Positions 32,040 through 42,048 of a stretch of DNA of 64,000 nucleotides are shown one piece after another. Every line of letters begins with the position of its first letter. Positions within the stretch are counted from its first letter, which is position 1. Made by a program: the position numbers and the translations under genes. The notes under the pieces are model-generated. The model did no database searches, had not been told where the DNA came from, and was given only the letters and a program-made list of their open reading frames with translations. This stretch comes from Orychophragmus violaceus (lineage: Eukaryota; Streptophyta; Magnoliopsida; Brassicales; Brassicaceae). The stretch is taken from NCBI GenBank assembly GCA_030180135.1, contig CM058237.1, positions 104,547,904-104,611,903 of the forward strand, written 5' to 3'.

Positions 32040-33470
32040 TTACTGCATTGCATTGGTACTTGGGATTAGCGTCCGTTCTTCCTGGAAGATATCCATTATA
32101 TGTGTGCTCAGGTATTCAATCTTCCCATCTAGCTCCTTATGGACTGTATCTATTCTCTTGTGTATGTCTGCGTCGCTTTTAATCTGTCCCTCCAGCAGCT
32201 TGTTCATCATGGTCTCCATTTTAATCTCAAAAGCAGATCCGTAAGCTCTCTGGGAGTTACTGGTCTGTCCTCCACCGGAAAATCTGTTTCCAGATTGATA
32301 TCCAAATCTGTTTCCTTGGAAACCAGATCCTCCGATGTAATTCACATCCTCTTCCTGAGTGTCCTCCTCAGTCTGAATTACCTCTACCTCTTGAGCAAAG
32401 TGGACAGCCTTCTTTTCACCTAGAAGAGTGCAGATTTTGTCCATCTTGGATCTCAGTTCAGCCATCTCTGAGTTATCAACACTTCCACTAGGTTTCTTCC
32501 TCCTTTCATCCATAGTCTTGCAGCTGTTGCTGCCAATTAGATTCTCAATCAACTGCTTAGCCTGTGTAGGAGTCCTGGTGTTGAAGTTGGCATTACTGGA
32601 ATTGTCCAGCGCAGACTGATATGGAAGATCTATTCCTCTGAAGAAAATACCAATCAGCTGAACTTCAGTGAATCCATGGTGTGGGCAGTCACGCTGATAC
32701 TGCTTAAATCTTATCCAGGCAGTCTTTAAAGGCTCCACAGCTCCTTGGGAGAAAGTGAGTATGTCCTGTCTGGACTGGTCTGAACGCGCATCATCGTAGA
32801 AGTGACGCAGGAACTCACTCTTTAAAGCTGCCCAAGTGGTATACTGGCCAGGTGCCAGCTGCCTCAGCCATACACTAGCGTCTCCAGCAAGACTGTGTGG
32901 AAATAACTTAAGGAACAGATAGTCCGGGCACACTCCCTCATACTTCATGCCAGTAACTATGTCCTCAAACCGATCAATGTGATCCATAGGCTGCTCCGCT
33001 TGGTGACCATGAAAAGCAATCTGTCTCATCAGCTGGTAGTAGATGGTTTTGACCTCAAAGTCATTCCTCTCAAAGGCAGGAAGCACTAAAGCTGCTCGGT
33101 TTGCATGAAACTCATCAGGTCTGTTGTAGTCGGCTAGTGTCCTCTCATGAACCACCATCCGTCTATCTTGAGCTTGTCTTTGACCCTGGTTTTGTTCCTG
33201 TTGCAGTTGCTCAGGAGGTTCAGGGATGACATTCCCTTCAGCATCAACCCTTTGCCCAGCAGCATTGTAAGGATTGTTCTCCGGATCCCTCAGGGTACCC
33301 TCAGCATCTGGTATCAAGATCAAACGTTCTCGTACCATTCTCTCTCTTCTTTCTCTTCTGTTAGCTCTTTCTAAACGTCCAAGTTCCTCTAGATTGAGAT
33401 TAACCAAGCTCGAGTTCGGATTACTTCGAGTTTTCTGCGTTGGCATAAACTGTCTGTAATCGTCCAGCAA
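32040..33470 (-). CDS. Athila gag (capsid part)
   Basis: 476 codons. Forms the virus-like particle core. The N-terminal 125 residues are charged (RRERRERMVRERL, Gln-rich 88-100). The capsid domain covers about 128-315, with FEVKTIYYQLMRQIAFHG, SLAGDASVWLRQL, LKSEFLRHFYDDAR and FFRGID. No zinc knuckle is present, as is usual in Athila. It terminates at 32040-32042 (PSTNAMQ-stop) because of a single-base frame change near 32085. The alternative frame reads PGRTDANPKYQCNAVTLRS and joins the protease frame. Confidence 0.93.
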   Translation of the reverse strand: MLDDYRQFMPTQKTRSNPNSSLVNLNLEELGRLERANRRERRERMVRERLILIPDAEGTLRDPENNPYNAAGQRVDAEGNVIPEPPEQLQQEQNQGQRQAQDRRMVVHERTLADYNRPDEFHANRAALVLPAFERNDFEVKTIYYQLMRQIAFHGHQAEQPMDHIDRFEDIVTGMKYEGVCPDYLFLKLFPHSLAGDASVWLRQLAPGQYTTWAALKSEFLRHFYDDARSDQSRQDILTFSQGAVEPLKTAWIRFKQYQRDCPHHGFTEVQLIGIFFRGIDLPYQSALDNSSNANFNTRTPTQAKQLIENLIGSNSCKTMDERRKKPSGSVDNSEMAELRSKMDKICTLLGEKKAVHFAQEVEVIQTEEDTQEEDVNYIGGSGFQGNRFGYQSGNRFSGGGQTSNSQRAYGSAFEIKMETMMNKLLEGQIKSDADIHKRIDTVHKELDGKIEYLSTHIMDIFQEERTLIPSTNAMQ

Positions 33471-33717
33471 CGATCGATGCTATCAGTGCAACGATCGATT
33501 CAATCTCAATATCGCCTAGTGACGATCGACGTAAGGTATGCAACGATCGACGCAAGGCGAAATTCGTACCTGCGACAGAAAGAAACAGAGAAAAAGTTAG
33601 CAAAATCAAAAAATAAAAACGAAAAAGAACAAAAACAAACAGAAAAATTTCTAGTAAAAACCCTAAGTTCGGTCCTATCGAAGACTCAAAGAGTCCCCGG
33701 CAACGGCGCCAAAAACT
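33471..33717 (-). promoter_or_regulatory. Inner Athila leader and primer binding site (tRNA-Asp type)
   Basis: The primer site TGGCGCCGTTGCCGGGGA occupies 33711-33694 (minus). Between it and gag is a short leader with four CGATCG motifs (about 33466-33555). Confidence 0.9.
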
Positions 33718-34912
33718 TGATAGGTTCTAAGTTTTACCCTATTCTAAACTGCAAGTGAACAGCAATGTCAAGTAGTATATAGGGTTATCGAATCCACAGG
33801 GACACTTGGTCTCAATAGAAACAGAAACGTAGAGATTAAACTAGAAATAAAGCAAGTAGTGAAGTAAATAAATTGCGTTGCAAGAAAGTAAACAGTAGCA
33901 GGAATCGGTTTTGTAAGCAATAAACTAAAAGCGTCAAGCCTAGGGTTTTCTCAGGAAATCAGACAAGCAGACAAGCTAATCAGTCAGGATCAAATTAAAC
34001 TCAGTTCTAGAACTCAAATCAGGGAAATAGAGTCAACCAAATCTCTTTGCGAAAACTCTCTAAGCCTAAGTGCAGTAACCCAAATCTCTTTGCAATTACT
34101 AACAGATTAAACTAGCTTTAAGTTCAAGTTCGATATGTTCACAATTAAACTAAGCCAAATCTCTTTGCGAATAATTTAATTGCTCAACCTAAATAGTTCA
34201 GATTCCTAAACCCCACTCTCGTGACGTATTTAGCAACCTAAGATCTAGATTCTAATTGATCAGGTTAGAACTAGCTTTAAGCACAATTTAGTTTGAAGAA
34301 CATTCTAATCATGTGAATCCTAACTGAATTAAACAAGTCTAGCAAGTCATCAAACCCTAATGAGAAACCCTAAACTCAACTATGGATCTACTCAGACATG
34401 ATTAATGAAAACATAATCAAAGAAATAATAGATTGCATATAAGAAATTAAATAGATAAAGGGGTTCGAAATCTTCTCCAAAATAAGTGAATACAGGAAAT
34501 AGATCAGCCCCAAAAGCTCTAGAAATCTCTTAGCTCTAAGTATGAAAGCGTAACTAAATAAAACACCAAAAACTAGTATATATAGGCATAATCTCGGATG
34601 GGGCTTCTGTGTAAATACTGGAACTATCTTGGGCTTCTTTGCAAATCTTCATAACTTCATTAAACCGACGTGTACGGCCCATCTCGGTAGTGTGTCGACC
34701 GATGCACAAGGTGTGTCGGTCGATGCATGATCAATAAATCAGGCAGTGACTTCAGCTCTCGGCCAAAACGTCCCAAAAGTCCCAAAATGCTCCAAATATC
34801 TCCAATTAGCTCCAAACTTGATTAAACCTGTAAAAGACTCTAAACGAATACAAAAGACACTAAAAACACATCTATATCATGGTCTAAACTGGGTAAAAAC
34901 CATGATATATCA
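33718..34912 (-). repeat. Inner Athila 5' LTR (1195 bp)
   Basis: Same length as the 3' LTR, with four visible differences. TATATATA promoter-like site at 34577-34584 (minus sense). Confidence 0.95.
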
Positions 34913-36216
34913 GCAACCCACTGTTAGGTTTTAGTGTTTTTACTTATCTATTTTGGTGTTTTTATTAGGATTTTACGTTTTGTTTCTGTTTTTGGTGATT
35001 ATGTCTGCAGGTCTCGGAAATCGCAGTGCGTCAATCGACACACCACTGTGTCGATCGTCACAACACGAAAGAAATCGCACTGCAGCGATCGTTGCGGTCT
35101 TGAGCAACGATCGACACACGACGAAAAATCGCCCAGCAACGATCGACGCACCTAGTGCAACGGTCGATACATGTGCGACAGAGGTAAAAATCAGACAGAA
35201 CTCAACACATCCATTAACTAATTTTTCTTTCTTTTTACCAATCCTTCACTTGACACTACTGGGGACAGTGTGTCTTAAGTGTGGGGGAGGTGCTACTGAC
35301 TTTATCGTTCTGTTTTCTTAGAGTCAGTCCGTTTTTCAAAATTTGTTTTATCGAGTCAAAACAGTTTAAGTAAGAAACAATGATTTTTTGAGAAGATTAA
35401 CAGCACTTGCAGGAACTTAAGTAACCATTGGGATGAAGTTGCAGATTATCTATGACTATTAGAAAACCCAAACACGGATCAGCCTACTGAGAACACCCAC
35501 ATCACTTCAGGTTTCAGAGGATCATTTTACTGACTTCACCTTAATTCTGACTTAATTTTCTCACCTAAGGGCTTGGTATACCTTGTGTCAGATTCCTTTG
35601 TTAGTTCTGACACAGCCCTGTAAACCTGTCCTATTTGGTTCCCTTCTCCTCTTCCATAAAGTAAAAAAAAAAAAGAGAATAATAAACTGAGGATGAGCTA
35701 GTAACTTCGAAGTGGTCACGGGAGTAGTAGCAAACACTATTACCTTCTGTGCGATCCATGGAATGTGTCCAAAGTACACCCCAAAACGGGAAGAACACTG
35801 ATAAAAAAAATAAAATGATGCCCAGTGGGGAAAAATCAGTTGTTAAGGAAGGGAAAAGAGAAGAAAGGGACCAGAGAAAGATAGTATGGTGGTCTAGAGC
35901 TGACATGGTAAGAATCCATGTGCCCTTTGATCGATACTCCTTAGGTGAGACCGCACTTAAATACTTGCAGAAGTCAGTAGGGTGAATTTGAATGAGTGAA
36001 TGTGATTGTGGAGTTTACTTAGGACAGTTGCTAAGTGTGGGGGAAGTATATGTTGGTCTTTATATCTTGCAGGTGATTCTTTCAGTGGATTACTAAGGGG
36101 AATCTGAGTGTTGTTGCTTCAAAGATGAAAAGAGTTTCTGAAAGTTTTCAAACCTCTTCACCATGCTTTGGTTCTTTATTTGCTTGAGGGCAAGCAAATG
36201 CTAAGTGTGGGGGAGA
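34913..36216 (+). other. Outer Athila 3' non-coding region
   Basis: Resumes at the TSD GCAAC and completes hairpin 2. It has a dense CGATCG cluster (35027-35170) and purine runs CTTAAGTGTGGGGGAGGT (about 35274), GCTAAGTGTGGGGGAAGT (about 36030) and the LTR-adjacent one (about 36200-36216). Antisense frame 35631-35906 shares its core with the other Athilas. No sense gene recognised. Confidence 0.75.
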
Positions 36217-37393
36217 TGATATACCATGGATTTTATGGCTTTTAACCATGGTATATATCTTATTTATCGAGTCTTATACTATGTTTTAGAGTCTTTTCAG
36301 GTATTTATTAGGTACAAGCACATTTGGAGCAGATTTGGTGATTATGGCACTTTCTTGAGCTTTTTGGAGTGTTTGGCCGAGAGATAGAGTTCTCTGTGGA
36401 CATTTGAGGAATGTATCGATCGACACACCTTTGGTGTCGATCGTTGCATATGCGAGATGGGCCAAACTCGGAGGTTTAATGAAGAATGATGAAATTGCAG
36501 TTGTGCCCAGAAGTTCCTGATATTTACAAAGAAGCTCCAAAACGTGTTTTAGGATTATAATTAGGTTTTACAGCCACTTGTTAGGTGACGCTTTCAGAAC
36601 TAAGTTTTATTTTCAGAGAGAGTTTTAGGGGCTGGTTTTGTTCTCGAAAGAGACTTGATTTCGAACCCCTGTTCTTATTCTCTTGATTATTCTATGATAT
36701 CTATTTTGACTATGTTTTCTGTTATGATTGCTATGTCTGAGTAGATCTCTTGTTAGGTTAGGGATTCTCATTAGGGATTTGAAGTAATGTTAGATTAACT
36801 AATTTATTAGATTCATCATCTAGTTCTTCATCTAATCTGTTCTTAATGCTTGATCTGAACTGGCCATTTAGATTACTGATTCTAGGTTGATTTACGCAAC
36901 GACAGTTGGTTTATTTAACTATATCTGATTAGGTGAGCAATTTGTCTATCCGCAAAGGAATTTGGTTTAGAGAAATTGTGAACGAACGAACATGGAATTA
37001 ATGCATGTTTAGAACTCTAGGATTCGCAAAGAAATTTGGTCTGCTAGGTTGTTAGACATAGATAATTATCGCAGCGACAGCTGGTTAGTTTTACCGTCGT
37101 GATTCCAGTTCAAGAACGCTATAGATTGAATCTTGATAGTTTGATTATCTGAATTCCTGATATCCTGAGAACTCCCGAAACCTGGCACCTTCGTTAATTG
37201 CTTACAACCCCCTCGTTTGATTTCTTTACTTGCTATTTTGTTTACCGTTTTCCAATATTGCTTCGTTTAGCTTAAATCTGAATTACTTATAATATATCGT
37301 GTGACCAGAGTCATTGTGGATTCGATACCCTAAGTACTACAACTACATCACTGTGCACTTGCAGTTAGAATAGGGATAAAACTAGACCTATCA
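36217..37393 (+). repeat. Outer Athila 3' LTR (1177 bp)
   Basis: Pairs with 22437-23613; followed by TSD GTCAG and resumed Y gag. Confidence 0.93.
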
Positions 37394-39024
37394 GTCAGCC
37401 CGGTCACATCTCCAAATATTTTCCAAGGAATGAAGCACAACACGCATCGCCCTGTTTTACCTGTTTCCGATATGGCCTGAAGGGCCATTATGCTCGAGAA
37501 TGTTCAAACATGATCCCGGCCACCCCACTCGCCATTAAGCCACCGCCAGCTCGCCCTACGATTGAGCTCGCCCGCAAGAGTCAAGCCTTAGATGGTATGG
37601 TTTATGCCTTAGAAGTAGATAATAATGAGGCACTAGAGCCCGTTCAGGGTCCTATCATAAGTACGCATGTGCATGAACCCTGATCCTTGTGTTTTTTATA
37701 ACATCTTCTAAGTTGTTAAAAATAAATGTTTTAAATAAATAAATAAATTAATCTATTTTAAGTTTAAATATTAATGTGGCAGGAACCGTACATGTCACGG
37801 GTCGTCCCACACATGTATTGTTTGATTCGGGAGCCACCCATATTTTTATGAGTCCAAAGTAGGCGCTGAAATCGTAGGGAGTTATAAAATGCAAAATTTT
37901 AATGTCGTTGTGTTGACCCCCAAAAAGCAAACCCTCCAAGTAAATAAGTATATTTGGAACATACCACTAGTAATTGAGGCGAGGAAGTTCTTGGCGAATC
38001 TGCTAGTCACTCCTTTGACGCGGTACGAAATTATTCTCGGAATGGACTGGTTGTCTAGTTATCAGGACCAATTAGATTGCGGTCAAGGACGAATTACATT
38101 TCGTGGAAACGGAATGGAGGAGTTAGTCTACTACGATATTAACCCTAGTACATCAATATCTATAGTGGCGGCCCTTCGAGTTCAAGACTTGAACAAGAAT
38201 GGAGAGGCGTTTTTGGTGACCATCACTGCTGGCGAAGGAACCGTCAACGCAGAAGTCAAGATCGAGGACATTGCGGGTGTTCAGGAGTTCGAGGACGTAT
38301 TCACGGCGTTAAAGGAATTACATCCACCTCGGAGTAATCCTTTCACCATTAATTTGGAACCAAAAGCAAAGCCTATCGCAAAGACTCCTTACCGAATGGC
38401 ACCAGCGGAGTTGACAAAACTCAAGAAACAGATTGAAGATTTAATTGGGAAAGGCTTTATTCGACCAAGCACATCACTGTGGGGAGCTCCAATGCTATTC
38501 GCAAGGAAGAAAGACGGGAGTATGAGGTTGTACATCGGTTATCACGACATCAACAACATCACAATCAAGGATAAATATCCATTGCCTCGAATCGATGAAA
38601 TTTTGGTTCGGCTTAAGGGATCAAGATGGTTTTCAGAAATAGATTTGGCATGTAGATATCACCAAATTCCTATCGCTGAAGAGGATATCCAGATATGGGT
38701 AGTTTGAGCTCGTGGTAATGCCTTTTGGGATAACCAACGCACCAGGAGCCTTTGTGCGGTTATGAATGAAGTTTTCAATGATTATCTTGATAAATTTGTT
38801 ATCATATTTATCGATGATATTCTGGTTTACTCAAAGACCGAGGAAGAGCACATAAAGCATTTGGCGACAGTTCTCGAGAGATTGCGGAAGCTGAAACTGT
38901 TTGCTAAGTTTAGCAAATGTTCGTTTTGGCAGAGGAAAATTGGATTTATGGGTCATCTTATCTCTGAGCAAGGAGTGTCAGCCGATCCCGAAAAAGTTAA
39001 AGAAATCCAGGAATGGCCTCGGCC
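37394..39024 (+). pseudogene. Element Y, piece 2: gag end, protease, RT
   Basis: Continues the gag zinc-knuckle frame. Both knuckles have lost a Cys: PGHISKYF has Phe where Cys is expected, and CFRYGLKGHYAREC has Tyr for the second Cys. Gag ends at HVHEP-stop (37673-37681 region) inside a predicted intron. Protease reads VLFDSGATHIFMSPK, then a stop at 37859. A 272-codon frame (37889-38707) carries the end of protease (ILGMDWL) and the RT N-terminus (GFIRPSTSLWGAP, KYPLPRIDEIL). RT residues are altered (LYIGYHDINN for the usual CIDYR type). A deletion or frameshift near 38690 precedes FELVVMPFGITNAP. FIDDILVYSK, the catalytic motif, is intact at about 38810-38840. Copia interrupts at WPRP. 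Confidence 0.9.
37661..37782 (+). other. Predicted intron at the gag/protease junction of Y
   Basis: Donor GTACGC at 37661, AT-rich body of 122 nt, acceptor TTAATGTGGCAG ending at 37782. Unspliced, gag stops at GAACCCTGA within it. Spliced, gag joins the frame of TVHVTGRPTHVLFDSGAT. Element Z has the same arrangement at 62030-62128. Confidence 0.6.
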
Positions 39025-39666
39025 TGTTGGGAATGTCCTGAAATCTACTGTACTATCTCTAGAAAGAATGATAAGTGTCGAGATCAGACATAAGTCATAA
39101 ATACTGGGTGATCATGATGACTTGCTAGAGCCCGCTCTTGATCTATAAGTTTAGGACTTATTACCAGTATTGTATGATCCCAAAGGGTCACACACCATAG
39201 CTAACGGGAAAGTTAAATGGAATTAATACGGTAAGATGCAAGGCATTTACTGTATTTGTACAGAGAATTGGGCCAGACAAAATACAGTCCTTTTGTCTGA
39301 TTTGGGTCTTGGGCCAAAAATCCCAATAGGCCATTAGGTTAATTCCTTGGGCCCATATAAGGAAGAGGAGGCGCCATTAAGCCCTAAGGCTCTGCGATTT
39401 TTGCCTCAGCCGTCCTCTCTCTCTCTCTGTCAATTCCAGCTTGGTCTAGCAGCCTGATCCAATAGCTTGTAAGAGTGTGGATACCTAGGAGGAGCCGGTT
39501 TCTATCAGCTCTTGCAGATCTCGATATTCCTTTGATCAATCCGCTGCAATCACAAGGTAACCATCCTGATCTGTTTATGATTCATCTACAAATCACCTAG
39601 ATCCTAGTTGATTATGTGCTAGGTTGTAATCTGATGAATTAAACCATGAACACACATAATCCTTCA
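39025..39666 (+). repeat. Copia 5' LTR (642 bp)
   Basis: TATA-like CATATAAGG at about 39354-39362, followed by a CT-rich stretch (39411-39431). Confidence 0.95.
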
Positions 39667-39667
39667 G

Positions 39668-39679
39668 TGGTATCAGAGC
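39668..39679 (+). promoter_or_regulatory. Copia primer binding site (tRNA-iMet type)
   Basis: TGGTATCAGAGC one base after the 5' LTR. Confidence 0.9.
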
Positions 39680-41157
39680 CTAGGTCATTAGGTTTTTGCT
39701 GTTTGGATCATATTTAGGTTGTTTTAATGTTAAGAATCGAATTTGGCTTAAGAAATTTGATTAGAACTTGTAAAACCCTATTATGAAATTGTATGTATCA
39801 ATCGCATGTTGATTTTTTAATCGTGATGATGACTTTGTGCAATCATAAGAAATGATTTGATTCATGTCATTAACAAACGATTTGAATTAATTTTCTTTGC
39901 TGTATAATGTATTGATTTGTAAAAGAGGTCAAAATCGTTTGTCCTTTAGTGTATGTCATAAATCGAATTAAGAAAAGTCACAAGGTTTGTTCATGTGATT
40001 GTCATCTTCGCTTGTTGACTTTGTTGAATTATAATCGATTGTTAATGTCATTTGTGAACGTGATCGATTGTTGAATTATTGAATCGATTGTTAAATTTGA
40101 AAAGTCAAAATCGTGTTTGTCTTTTTGTTGATATCTCGTATCAAATTTGTTACGATTTTGTTGATATCATGATCGTAAAGCAATTATCGATTTGAAAAGT
40201 CAAAATCAATTCAAAGCATTGAATAATTATGGTTTAAGCGGTTAACCCAAATCGCGGTTTGCTGGAAATTATTTAATACATGGTATTATTTAATTTCTGG
40301 TTAAACCGGATTTAAATTCAAAAATTGAATTTTAACCTAAACCGAAGGCTGGTCTAAGTTTGATTTGGTTGGACCAAATAATTTAGAGCTGGTCTGGTTT
40401 AGTAAATAACCAGTTGGATTTAGTAGTTAATTTGGTCTCGGACCAGAATTAATGAACCGACTCGGTTATGTCAAATTATTGGGCCAATTGGAATTCTGTG
40501 GTCTTGGGCCAAGAATTGGGCCTATAATTTGTGACCCAACCGAAAACTTTAATAAAATATTAAATTAGAAATTTCTATTTTTAGTATATTTCTAAATTTA
40601 GAAAGTTTCTAAAATAAGTAAGTTTTCCAAAATAGTAATCTTCTATTTTTGGAAAGAAAACCTAAAATCCTCAAAACCAATATCAAGCTTGGATGTCTTG
40701 CCCAATCTTGTCAGCTACTTAACGCTTATTCAATTACAGATATGGCTTACAGTGTGAGGTGTCTGTTTTTGCGTAAGTAAAGTAGTATATAGTCACTAAT
40801 TTCATTGGGAGTCCCAGACTTGAGTGATTATTTGGCTGTAAGAGATTGGTTTCCTTGACTGGGCCATCGGGAGTCCCGGGCCTTGAGACATCTGGTGTAT
40901 TGGGCCTTGGGCCCAATCCACAACCGAGAGTTATATGGTTATAACTAGCTGTGTGTATGCTTACCAAGTAAAGCTAATTCTGGGTGACGGCCAGTGGCCC
41001 ACTTTGGATTTAGCTGAACATGGGTCTCGGAATCATTGCATTCTTATGAGGTTGAACAAAGAAATTTTGAATGCAATGCGAGTTTTCTTATAAGTTATTA
41101 AGATTACTCTTTTATGAACTAAATAACTAAAACTCTATTTATCTCTAAATTTCAGTT
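39680..41157 (+). other. Copia leader (about 1.5 kb, non-coding)
   Basis: No frame resembling a protein. AT-rich, with recurring TCGATTGTT/ATCGATT words (39780-40220). Unusually long distance between primer site and gag. Confidence 0.7.
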
Positions 41158-42048
41158 ATGACTAGCACAAACAATCAAAACACTTTCTCGATCCGGTCTG
41201 TCCTTGAGATGGACAAACTGAACGGATCAAATTTCTTGACTTGGTCGCGGAACCTGAGGCTAGTCCTCAGGCAGGAGAGAAAGGACTATGTCCTTGAGAG
41301 AACTCTCCCCGAGAGGATCGGGTCCAATGCCTCTCATGCAGTATATGATGCTTGGAATAAGCATTATAATGATGCGGTAGATGTGCGTGGTCTGATATTG
41401 GCTACCATGGACTCAAATTTTCTGAAGCAATATGAGAACATGGAGTCGCCAATAGAGATGATCAGCAGCCTGAAATTGAAATTTCAGGAGCAGGTAAGAG
41501 TGGAGAGATACCAGTTGGTTAAGTCTCTCACTAGCTGCAAGCTACCAAATGATCATCCAGTGAGTCCTCATGTCAGTAAAATGATGGGTTACATTGATAA
41601 CCTGAGGAAACTGGATTATCCAGTTAGCCAAGAATTGGCAACTGAGATCATTCTGCAGTCACTGCCGTCAAGCTATGATAAGTTCAGAAGGAACTATATC
41701 AAGAAAGGCTTAACGAAGACGCTGACTGAACTGCATGATATGCTCAAGACAGTTGAGCCAAACGTGAAGAGTACCCTGTATAATCTCATAAAGGAGAAGG
41801 GTAGGTTTACTAAACCTAATGCTGACAAGGGTGAAGACAAAGTTGTCCAGATTTTGAATCATGGCAAGCGTGTGTCTTCTGAGCCCGAGTCAGATACCTC
41901 TTACGTTGGTAAGTGCTGCTACTGTAAAGAGACTGGGCATTGGAAGAGAGATTGCATTAAATTCATGGAAGATTATGAGGAGTTGAAGTTGATGTATGAG
42001 ACTACTTCCTCAGGTATTCATGTTATTACTTCAAGTTCTACCTTATAG
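41158..42048 (+). CDS. Copia Gag
   Basis: 296 codons, intact. The N-terminal capsid-like domain (about residues 12-200) has the copia gag signature LNGSNFLTWSRNLRLVLRQE near residue 21, and later ATEIILQSLPSSYDKFRRNY. A zinc knuckle CYCKETGHWKRDC lies near residue 258. Likely packages element RNA. The TAG at 42046-42048 sits where related polyproteins have Trp before VLDT, so it is probably a nonsense change (TGG to TAG) that separates Gag from the protease. Start chosen at the ATG 3 bases after TCAGTT, giving the full gag N-terminus. Confidence 0.9.
   Translation: MTSTNNQNTFSIRSVLEMDKLNGSNFLTWSRNLRLVLRQERKDYVLERTLPERIGSNASHAVYDAWNKHYNDAVDVRGLILATMDSNFLKQYENMESPIEMISSLKLKFQEQVRVERYQLVKSLTSCKLPNDHPVSPHVSKMMGYIDNLRKLDYPVSQELATEIILQSLPSSYDKFRRNYIKKGLTKTLTELHDMLKTVEPNVKSTLYNLIKEKGRFTKPNADKGEDKVVQILNHGKRVSSEPESDTSYVGKCCYCKETGHWKRDCIKFMEDYEELKLMYETTSSGIHVITSSSTL

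Larger units (their letters stand above)
25162..34912 (-). mobile_element. Inner Athila, nearly intact, 9751 bp
   Basis: Complete element on the minus strand with 1195-bp LTRs at 25162-26356 (3') and 33718-34912 (5'), and TSD GCAAC at 25157-25161 and 34913-34917. By eye the two LTRs differ at four positions (about 99.7% identical), so insertion is recent. Order from right to left: 5' LTR, tRNA-Asp primer site, gag, protease, RT-RNase H-integrase, hairpins, 3' region, polypurine tract, 3' LTR. Damage: one frameshift in late gag, one stop between protease and RT, and a substituted integrase catalytic residue. Confidence 0.97.
22437..37393 (+). mobile_element. Outer Athila, non-autonomous, split by a second Athila
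   Basis: Two 1177-bp LTRs (22437-23613, 36217-37393) begin TGATATACCATGG and end GACCTATCA. They are flanked by TSD GTCAG (22432-22436 and 37394-37398). The LTRs differ at roughly 15-20 sites by eye (about 98.5% identity). The own interior is a decayed, capsid-less gag and a 3' region; pol is entirely absent. A minus-strand Athila occupies 25162-34912. Confidence 0.95.
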
